This document shows, piece after piece, positions 45,901 to 57,900 of a DNA stretch of 64,000 bases. The notes beneath the pieces are model-generated. The model ran no database searches and was not told the DNA's origin. It saw nothing but the letters and a program-made list of their open reading frames with translations. The translations under genes were made by a program, and so were the position numbers. How positions within the stretch are numbered: position 1 is the first letter of the stretch; every line of letters begins with the position of its first letter. Origin of the DNA: Flabesymbios commensalis (lineage: Eukaryota > Annelida > Polychaeta > Terebellida > Flabelligeridae); contig OZ024907.1 in assembly GCA_964017125.1 (NCBI GenBank), positions 26,474,476-26,538,475 of the forward strand, read 5' to 3'.

Positions 45901-48900
45901 TTCTTGGTGATACTAGAGACCTTATACTACAACTTTGTGAAAAAATCTGTCTGCCCTCTCGTAGTTCCAGGTTCGGCCATATATGACGTATGACGTCATA
46001 AATACCGCGGTTCCTTTTCTGTGGGAACCGCGGCACTGCCATCAGAACTTTGTTGGACAACCGAATGGTCTCGTTACCGCACAGATACCGCGGTATTTAT
46101 GGGTACCGCGATACCGTTTAAGCTCAGAAATGTTGATTACTGTGAAGGAGGGGTTCCACAGCGCGAAACATGGGTGTTAGGTCCCTGGTTCCAGATTCCC
46201 ACTGTACCTAGGCACTGGTGACTGCATCACAATTTGATCCACGGTTCCCTAGTGGTGACCTGGCTCCACTTCGTCTCTAGATTAGAATATAATATTTATT
46301 AAGCAGTGGGTTTGTAGTCCTTGTGCCATATAGGCCTACATATAGAAATAAAATTCACAACAGGTAGTGAACAGTAACAACTTTTTATAGCCATTTGACA
46401 TTGCTATTAACAGTAGTGTCTATCAAAATAGATTTATTATAATACATACAATATAATTGTATCAAAAAATGTAAATTAGTTAACATGAAATTATACAGCG
46501 TATTCAACGTCGTTTCTTATTTTAAATGTTTTATACGTGAAATTAGCTAACTTGGTAATGATATTATAATTTTTACTTAACATGAGCTTTTAACATATTT
46601 CGACGCCGATGATAATATTTAAGTACATATTTCTTGCGTAACTCAGAACACATTGGACAGACAAGTAAAACATGATATTTACACTAATGTACCCACTATA
46701 CATTTCCTTTCTAATAATCACTGTTGATGGTAATACATGAGCTATTTTATGTCACGTCCGCTTTCTACAGCTAACCTGTGATTACTGGTACGTAGTCTGG
46801 TTAGTGCTACCCTATTATTATATGCTGTGTCTTGACAACATCGAGCTTATATATTCTCAACACCACTATTTAACCACACATGGCCGAAGCCAGTTATTTC
46901 CAATAATTGTTTAGTTTGTGTAGTCCGAGCTTGATGTGAACAGCATGATTCAACGTCAGAGATTGACAGCATAGCAAAAGCTGTGGTTTTCTATGCTGGT
47001 GGTAAGCATGTACATAGACTAGAACTGAAAATTTTTATAATTTTTGTGCTGCGCATTCACCAGTTAGGCTAGATATAGAGACGAAATTCCTGATTTCTAA
47101 TTATTGACAACCATGTCAAAAATAGGAAATGCGGGAATTTCGTCTCTATATCTAGTCTAACTGATGAATGCGCAGCACAAAAATTATAAAAATTTGCAGT
47201 TCTAGTCTATGTACATGTTTACATCATATGGTCATATTAAGAACCCGAAATAAAATCACCGATTTTTTGATGATTTTAGCCTGGGCCAGTCCCTTTAACC
47301 TCTATTAAAACCCAATACTTTACTTCCGTATCAGAGAATTGCTGTTATAAGCTTATTAAATAAATCACAATACATGTCACATTTAATATCGTCAAATTTC
47401 TGAATCAATTTTTGTGATGAAAATATGGTCTTTTGTGCCTGACCAGCTATTTTTTTCTGATTATCAGAAAGTGAACCACCGCTGGAAAATACCATTCCGA
47501 GATATGTTAAATGTTTTATAACCTCAATTTGACTTCCATTATAAAACCATTTGTCATTCACACCTAATTTTCCACATTTGCGAAATATTACAATTTTGTT
47601 TTCTTTGAATATGTTATTTTCCACTTATTACAATAATTTTCTACAATATCAATTCCTATTTGCAAATTTTGCAAGTTTTTTTTCTGATATAGCCTAATTA
47701 ATAATAATACAAACATTCTTACATAACCTATATTTACGCCTTGAAATCCATGTGTCTTAACATAATCTTCAATATCATTAAAAAAAGTGTGACTTTTCGG
47801 GGGAAGATGCACCCTGACAATTTTACGAATTCAAAATGGCCGACAATTATTTACCTCGATAGGCCTGATATCAGGTAAACCGTGCTAGATAGCTAGACCA
47901 TTACTATAAAACAAAATGTGACGTTTCGGGAGAGGATGCCTTTTAAAAACTTTCGACTCAATCGAATTCAAAATGGCCGCCTATCAGCCACTATTTACTT
48001 TCACATTGCTGATATTTGGTAAACCGTGTTAGATAGCTGGACCATTACGATAAAACAAAATGTGAGATTTCAGGAGAGGATGCATCTTGAGAAAAATTGA
48101 CTCGATCAAATTCAAAATGGCCGCCTATCGGCCATTATTCACTTTCACATAGCCGTTATTTGGTAACCGTACTAGATGGCTAGACCATTATTATAAAACA
48201 AAATGTGAGATTTCAGGAGAGGATGCATCTTGAAAATTTTTGACTTGATCAAATTCAAAATGGCCTCCTATCGGCCATTTTTCACTTTCACATGGCCGAT
48301 ATTTCGTAAACCGTGCTAGATGGCTGGACCCTTACTATAGACGAAATGTGAGATTTCAGCTGAGGATGCATCTTGGAAAATTTCGACTTGATCAAATTCA
48401 AAATAGCCGCCTTTAGGCCATTATTCACTTTCACATGGCCGTTATTTGGTAAACCGTGCTAGATGGCTAGATCATTACTATAAAACAAAATGTAAGATTT
48501 CAGGAGAGAATTGAAAAATTTAGACTCGATCAAATTCAAAATGGCCGCCTATTGGCCAATGAAATGTGAGATTTCAGCTGAGGATGCATCTTTAAAAATT
48601 CTGACTCGATCAAATTCAAAATGGCCCCCTATCGGCCATTATTTACTTTCACATGCCCAATATTTTGCAAACTGTGTTAGATGCTAGTCCATTACTATAA
48701 AACAAAATTTGAGGTTTCGGGGGAGGATGCACCCTTAAATTTTTTAACTAGTTTATATCGAATTCAAAGTGACCGTTAATCAGCTATTAGTCACCTCGAT
48801 TGGCCTGATATCGGGTAAACCGTGCCAAATAGGTAGACCATTACTGGGATACAGATTAAGATCATTAATTTCAATGGAGGTTTGCAATCTCTGACAGACT

Positions 48901-51900
48901 GTCTAGTTCTTATCTTACTGTTAGACTGAGCTTCTTAGACCTAGTTGTCTTGCGTCTAGATTTTTGACCTAGCCTAGGACTACATTATTAACCCTACACA
49001 AAATTGCTTAAATCAAATTCTAATTCGAAGCGGGAGCTCCTGGACTTATGTAGTCTTGCTACTCTAGGGACTATCCGACCCGAGAATAGCGGAGCTGCGC
49101 GAAATGCCACGGCAGTGGCGTCAGAACCGGGGGGGGGGGGCAGGGGGGGCAATTGCCCCCCCCCCCCGTTTTTTTGACTAATAGAAAAAGTCAGTCTGTC
49201 ATGACATAAAAAAGATTTTATTTGACTAAAACCGCTTGATAGTAATAGCATAAAAATATAAATTTTGCATTTATCTTTGCTTTCACGTACGGTAGGCATA
49301 TAGATTAAACTAACAGTAACACGTCAGCCGACCTCTTTTAATAGTGTTTCAAGTAGCAACAACGTTTTTCAAATGCAACATAATAAAGTCATGACTAAAA
49401 TGGAAAGTTGTTATGACCAAATTAAATCAGGTGTGAAGTGTGCAAAAATCAGGGCAAATCCGCGATCTCAAGATTTTCTTGGTTAAAGTTAAGTCAAGTC
49501 AAGTCAAGTTATATGACAAGATTATTGACTTTTTTTGACTATGCATAATTTATTTTAAGGTAAAGTGTTTCCTGCCAATACAGGTTTTTGTGTATGATGC
49601 AAAGGAGCACAAATAGTGTAAGCACAGCTACCCCCTGTCCAATTTTTTTTTACAATGACATTTTTCTTCGTAAATTAAAAGAACCCTGTAAGATGATATC
49701 AATTTTTCATCAAGTAGTTTAATAAGAAAATAATTTTATTTTTTTCAGAATTTGCCCCCAGGTCCTGACTAAGACACCAATTAACGGTGATTGCTTTCAT
49801 GTGTCCTGGAGTAGGCTTTGATCCCACCGTCTGAGACGTGGGAATTTGTGGTACAAAATGTTGTATACGTACTGCAGACTGTTTTGCTTACATGGCAATA
49901 TACGACCTGGAAACAAACTAGTTTAGTCTTTTTCAGTGCTTTGAAATTGTTTTTTTTTCTTTTTTTATTTCCAGTTGAGATCAGTATGCTATATATACCT
50001 TTATATAAGTGATTTTTTCAAAATTGAAATGTCAGCATAAGCTGATATTCCAATATTGTTTATTTTTGATAAATTTCGAGAAAACAACTTTTTTTTATTA
50101 GTACATACGTACATACATTAAAGAAAATTATCCAATCTCCCTATAATAATTAGGCAAGTTAATACTGTTTCGAGGATGAATGGATGTACCGAAGTGTGTT
50201 CTGGTATTATGTATTTTATCATTTAATTTCCCTTTCCAATTGTGAATTGCTTGAATAAGCACACATTTAAGAGCTTACAAAAACTATGTAATGTGCTTAT
50301 AATTCATCTGAGAAGCTCTCAGACACCACTTAATCAGAAAAAAATCGGTCGCACGGAAGTCACACAAATTCACTTCCCTCCCCCCCCCCCCCCCCACACT
50401 TTCAAAATAATCTGACGCCACTGACGTGACGGACTTTCAACAATAAATTGCACAGCGAAACCCAAGTCCGTCTGGGCATGTCTGAGGGTAGATCCCCTAG
50501 ACTGATTTTCCTTCCATGTTTTTTGCAGTATTTCTGCCCACATTTAACAGCTCTTAAACATTGATGTTAATCTGAGCATTTAAACCTGGTTTAATGTTTA
50601 TCAGGGCTTTTTCATCCGAAAGGGGAGAATGCTGCTTAAGCTTGGCAGTGAGAGTTTCAAAGTATTTTATGTCCCTCTCCGTTCTTGATGATGTTGCCTT
50701 TTTATGCTGTTCGCTGGTCACATACAAAGTTTTATTGAAATTCTGCATGGCATAGTTATATGCTGATGATATAGGAGCGGACATTGTCTATATAGCCTTT
50801 GGTGTTCTGTCATGCCACTTCCTCTAGTCAGTCCTCCCGTGTTTTTCATCATCTTTTGTTCAATTAAAAGTCTGAACCCAAGCCAGCCCAGTACTGGTTA
50901 GTGCGCCTTATGACATGCTAATCTGTAGTTTATTCATATTTTGCAAGTACAGATATCCAGATCTCAGGTAGTTAGCATGGCCAGGTGCAGCAAAAATTGG
51001 TAAAGATATAGCATGAAGATGCATTTGCCATGATCCTGTTCTATCGGTTTCAATAAGCTCTTTAGCCACCTCTACCATTTTCTGGTAGACCAGCCAAAGC
51101 TTGCTAGTTTCAGAATTTATAAACAATTCTTTGTTTTTTCAATCTAATGCCTTACAAATGTTTTTAGCACAATTAGATTGTAGTATAACAATTTCACCCT
51201 TATCCATTAGCACATACATTTGTTTAATTTCTTCAACGAGATTCTCAAACTATGGCTCATTAATAGTGACTTTCGTCACTATCTGCTGTGACAGGGACTG
51301 GTAAACTAGAAGATGTCCACGAAATGAGCGTTGCACAGCTTTTCCACTCATCTTGTGTACCACTGCATTCTCTCCATATATTGTCTCTAAAATGTCTTGA
51401 AGTCCACTTCCATCCATCAATTTTCCTATAACTCCTTACAAATTCATGAAGGTATGAAAACGTCATAATAATAGTACAACGTCTTTAATTGGATTAGTAT
51501 CAGCTACTTCATGCAATATCTGAGATGCTTTCCAGAACAGGGGCTGATCAAATGTAACAACAGGTGGGAAGTTGTACTTAGATTCAGGGTTACAAATATA
51601 CAGAAGCAGAAGGGTAGAATATAATTATGCATGTCTTGTCGCCAGAGTACATATCGATCATTGAAAGAAAAAATATTGATGATTGTCCAGGGTGGTCACA
51701 CTCCTTGTGGAGTGTGTGCACCATTCCTTGCCAATTTGGCATTGGTGGGTTGAAATTGAAAGAAAGCTCCCACAATAAACCAGCACTATGATTTATATCA
51801 TTTAATGTTGGAAGTGCTTGGAATTCTATATTTTGACGTACAGCTGTACATGATTTGCAAATCTGTATTCTATAATATCTACATGCGTTTTCTCAGTGAC

Positions 51901-54900
51901 TTGCAACTCAGATATAATTTTTCTAAAAACTGTATCACTGATTTTTTGGCCAGGGGTTATGCCATCTATCGTCCCCATACCATGGAGTGTACCTTTCCCA
52001 TCTAGGGATACAATGTTGTGATAGACATTATCAGCTGCGAGAAAAAACATCCCTTCGGATATATTGGCAGTACCTAACACGTCAGGGCACGTTGAGAATG
52101 CTGCAATTTCTTCAAATCTTTGGACTTCTGAGTATGAGGAACAGTAACCCATCGCAGCGAGATTATCTATTAGAAATCGTGATCGCAAGTGGTGATGCAT
52201 TCGGACAGCAAGCCCCAACTGTAATGGAGCTAGCACAGCCCTGGGACGCACTGCTTGAACAATTGCCTGTCCAATACTTGCTTGTTTCCGACGTGTGTCT
52301 TTTTCGATAAATAGTTGCTGAACCATACAGCGCAAACTGGGTGGGATTTACCAAGAGATGATTCTAAAGAAAGCTCATCCGTCTATGAATACACATCCTT
52401 TAATGGCTGAATGATAGTTTTGATTTCACTTTTTTCAATTTGACGGCAGCTTCTATGATTGCTCTTTGCTGAGCTTCGTTGTCATTCTTGTTTGGCATGT
52501 TGAAGTAATCACGCAAAATTTTGCTAGTTTTCTCACGAAATGTCACACTATCTTGACGACCACAACTTTCAGTTATAAATAAGTCTCCATAGTGTTCAAA
52601 AAGCTTCGACTTCAAATAGGGGACGCAATCTGGATCTTCGAAATATTCCTCAATTTTTTTTCAATAAGATCTGTGAGTTGTTCTTCATCATTTTCTTCGA
52701 AGTAGTGGCACATCTTTTGAAATGCTCATTCCTGGTCAGTGTGCTTTGGACGCCCAGCTTTTTACCGTTTGCCACCAGGGCCTGTCCGATACTGCATTGG
52801 AAGATCTCTAGCAGTGCGAAAATTGACATCACAACAATGATGATATAAAGAGTCAGCAGCGTGGAGCTCACCACAAAATATTCAATACGGCCCTGGACAG
52901 ATGAAACCCATTCATCACTTCGTGTTTTACAGTGGTTTATTGTCTTATCCACAAAACCAAAAGTGCTGACGCAGCTATTTTAATTTCACTCTGGCTTCTT
53001 ATAGTTTATGATAACTTTGTTCCCACAAAAGAAACAGTCAGTTTTTTCCTGTCAAACAGTCCCGTAGAGATGTGTGCACTTCTTTTGGCAGTTGTTTGTG
53101 AATTAAGATTACTTGTATTATGTCTGTGACTATTTTTTTTTTGTTAACATACTTCATACGACACGATTTATGTATTCCTTTTCCAGCCATTACATTCACG
53201 TTTTGACCTCTTTCAGTACTTGCTTTATTGTTGAATACGACACTAGCTGCTCAACGTGTAATCGAAGTCAAAGTGATTTATTGTGCTTATTGATGTCGCG
53301 CTTGTACACTTTCATTGTGGCTGTGATACCTTTTAACGTTATATGAACTATTTTGCTTCTCGTCGTTTATTTCCACATGATAAAAAACTGAGACCCTCCA
53401 GGGACATACAAAATATGTTTTAAGTCGTGGGAACAAGTTAGTAAATCGTGGGAATGAGATAGTAAGTCGTGAACAAGCAATATTGAACACACCCTGTATC
53501 CCTGTGTATTGTGTTTTGTGGTGCTCATACTAATAGTATTATAGAGAGATCTGGTCATCTCGACCGATCAGAAGCCTAGCATATATGTTAACTTGTACGA
53601 TAATACGGGCCCAGGACCGCATAGCGCAACTCCGGATACAGTGTGTGTTAAAATCATCACATGACAATTGTTACATCATAATCAGGGTCCAATAATAATT
53701 TTAAGCTGTTCTAACAGGAAGAGTGTATATTTATCAATCATGGTGCTTTTGGTAGTACAATGAAAGAAGTGTTAGATGCTGCACAGGTATGTTCTATTTG
53801 TCATTTTAAATGTAATCATAAGTTTCAACTATTTATAAAGACATAACACAATGTTATTGGTTTTAAACAATACTCCACGTTGTCAGAGAAACTTGTAAAT
53901 AATACGTTTATTGATTTTTTTCACAACTTCCACAGGAATGGCAGCGTTATATCGAAAAACAACCTTTACGTTTTTTTGACCGAGAACTTTTTCCCCATCT
54001 GGTTTTTGTGACAAGACGATTATCAAAGTTCGTCGGTATGATTTTTTTAATATCTACGAACGTAATCCTCTGGAAAAATTGTTTCTGCTTATTGTTTTAG
54101 GCTGCATTTGTGTGTGCTACGTCTGTGTTCTACTGATTTTCAGGATGTAGTTGCTCAGATTTGGTTCTAATTGAGAATGCAACGACGGCGGTCAACACAG
54201 TACTCCGATCTCAACATTTTAATGCTGGTGATGTCATCTTCTGTTTGGATAACGAATATGGTAAATGTCCTCGACTAGTCAGCTTATAAAATAATAAACA
54301 ATAAACTTTTAAAATTGTGTATAGAAAATTTCAAAATAAAATTACGTTGTTTTATATCAAAATGTTCACATTTCTATACTTAGAAAATGTATCGTCTACT
54401 AGAATTATGTCCGGAATTAGGGAGACCGGTATTACTTGAAACGGGGGGTTTGGTGAAACACGGCATCTTAAGTCCGAAGTATGAACCTTATGGATCATGT
54501 GAGAACACCCAGCGAATGATATTTGTGTAATAAATGATTCCAATTTGTAGAAAAAATCCAACACATGCAGATTGTCTCTAAGATTGTTTTACTCTGGGCA
54601 TCTATAAATCTGTAGGTATGTATACGTGAATATTGCACTCTTCTGCAACGTTTTGGTTTAAAGAAGGATCAGTACAAAGTGGCTTTATGCTGTTTATTCC
54701 AGAATCATTGAAGGTCACACGTCGCTACAATTGATAATAACCACACATTGATCGAGGTATCAGCAAACCCCAGCTTTGTTTAAACTAACCCCGCATGTGA
54801 GGTAATTTAAAACAGTCGACATTGTGTCAGGCAAATCGCATTTAAACCATGATTCCTACAACAGATATATTTGTGTCTAGCACATCGAGATCCGCCGTTA

Positions 54901-57900
54901 ATAGTGATCTTTATGCTTTGTTTCATTAAAGGGACACGCCCAGGTCTAAAATCATCAAAAAATCGGTGATTTTATTTTAGCTTAATTATATGACCATAAG
55001 ATGTAAACATGTCCATGTCCATGGAAAGTTTTTTAATTTTTGTGCTGCGCACTTACCAGTCAGGCTAGATATAGAGACGAAATTCCCGTATTTTTTTTTT
55101 TTGACATGGTTGTCAATAATTTAGATCAGGAATTTCGTCTCTATATCTAGCCTAGCTGGGGAATGCGCAGCACAAATTCACCGATTTTTTGATGATCTTA
55201 GACCTGGACATGTCCCTTTAACCTGACATTAAAAATAGGAGTTGTAGAGTATTGATTCTGAAAATCGTTCCAACTAGTCCCGGTCTCCCCTACTCTGAAC
55301 TAGATAGACTTCGAGTAGGCTTCAACGAGTAGTTTTTTGGCCTCAGTCAAAATTTTTGCGGATGCCTATTGTCGTCCGTCCATCCGTTCTTCTGCCAGTC
55401 TGTCATTTTGAGCACTATAACTTGTTTCACGTAACTGAAATGCACACTAAACTTCACATACAGGTTAATCATGACTAAACCTTGATTCAATTTATATTTG
55501 ACCTTTCTGTGACCCCTATGACCTTGACTTCTTTCAAATCAACAAATAGACCATTACTAAATTTGAACAAATTTCAGGTAGGGATATACCGTGACCATTA
55601 CCATAAGACAAACTGCGTCTCAAGGAGGCACATGCCCTGGAGAAGTTCAACTAAATTAAATTTTAAATGGCAGACTTGCGATCATTCTTTTTAAATGATT
55701 TTCACTCCTAAACGATCATTGGAGGCTGAGGTCTATTTTCGTCGCCGACGGGCCTAGTATATTTTCACCACGATTGAAACAGATTTATAGCTAAGTTTTG
55801 AATATCAATCAAGCTCTCTTCCCTAAATATTATACAGGTGACGACAGTTACCTCGGACATTTGGATTTAGATATGGCCATATGCTTGGTGCACCTGAGAT
55901 GCCATTTTAACATGATGACTATTAACTGCTCTATAATTTACAGATTTACCCGAAACTTTTATCACGATGATTTTAAATTCGAAAACAGTTCTGGCGTGGT
56001 CAAAGATTAATCCTGATCTTTTAGAGTTTAGATCATGACGGTCATTTCAGTTTAGAAAAAATATTCCTTGGTGCCATATTCTTATCAATATTCGACTGTT
56101 CGGTTTAAGTATCACCACCGAGCGACACTATTGAATGTGTTTGTCCAATTAATTTCAGCATTTTGCTATTTTAGTGTCAAATAACTGGTCATGATACGGT
56201 ACTAAACAGGTGCGGTTAAGAAGATGATCGAGAAAGTTAGCCAAGACACGGGGGCGGTCATCCAGATGGAACACGTGGATTTCCCCATTATCAGTAGCCA
56301 GCAGGTGAGTGTAAGGGGGACGTGAAATGTGGAATATTTAGCATATTTATTTGTCCCTTTAAGCCCTCACGATGCATTAAAGCATCATTTCGCATCTCTG
56401 AAAAATGGCTTAATTTGCTACACGCAGAGGGTTTAGAACGATTTTTGTCAGGGAACTGTTTTAATAATAACAACATATTTTTCCATTTGCTGCCCACTTC
56501 AAGTCATCTTCATCCACTACAAGTCGAGAATTGCGACAGCAATTCGCGGCTTGTAGTGGATGGAGATGTCAATGGTAAATTCAGGTTTGGAAGGGTTACA
56601 TAGACGATACATAGACTTAATGTTGGTGTGGGCAAGCATCGCAGACACTGGACCGATATTATGCAAACATTGTGGGAAGGTATCTTGCTTGCTGGGATGA
56701 CTATATAGTGTTAATCATATTACAGTCGCCGCGAATACATGTAGCTTTCTCGAACAAAAGTCGTCATCGCTTGGCATTAATCATACTATTTACACGCATT
56801 AAGACTCCCTCCAGATATTTCTCAATGCAGTTAGGCTCATAACCAGGCATGCTTATTCACGACGACAAAGCTAATTTGACTGCTGGTTTCTTCACATAAC
56901 GGCTTAAGTGCTCAACTGAGAAATTATCTCCATAATTTATTTCGCACTGAGCCAAGAATAACCTGTTGTTTGCTTTCCTTAAAATTTGATATAACAGTAG
57001 TCCCACCATATATATTGAATAATCAAGAAGTAAGCAAGACTGTAATAACCAAAAACACCGCTTGTTTGCGACTATGTTTGTTGCTATGAATGTGTTCTGC
57101 ATGTGTTCTGCATGATATACAACTGTATCGACCGCCATAATTATGGCCTGCCTATGTGACTGTCATGGCATAAGATGTTAATACAGACTACTATCAATGA
57201 TCATTTATAATTGTAAATGAGCATTGCTATTATTGGTCCGTGATGCAGACAAACTATTTGAAGGTTTCAATGTTAGTTTTATTGTTAGATTATAGATCTT
57301 GTTGATAAAAAGTTGAAGCCTGGGACCAAGTTAGCTGTATTTGATCACATTCCAAGCAACACGCCTTTCATCATGCCATTGGCGGAAATCGTCAAGATAT
57401 GTCACAGCAGGTTTGTATACATTTGACCCTTTAAGCGCCAAGTTATTAATTGGAATTTTCACCCACTTGAAGTTGTGTTTCGCTGACGCGATCTACCACT
57501 TCAAGTGAGTGCAAATTATTTAGATTTAACAAAATGCCGTAGGTCAACAATTTTGAACTCTTGCTGATTGATGTCACGTTTTACCGTTAAAAACATGTTT
57601 AAAAGCAGATATCAAATGCGCTGATAAAAAATATAAAACGAATATACTCGTCACCGACGGTTATAGGGTTGACACATAACTTTTCAGAATAAAAAAATAG
57701 TTGGTAAATAGTCATGTCACAAAGTGGCAAAGGGGGGGCAAAAAAGACGGTGGCTGGTTGACCCTTTAAGTGCTGAGAACGCCTGTAATCATTTTTAATC
57801 TGTTTTATTAGCAGGTTAAATCACATCTATTGATAATGAAATGAGTGTTAAAACATCAAGATTTACAAATGCTTGGTCTCAACTTCACGTGGGTGAAAAA

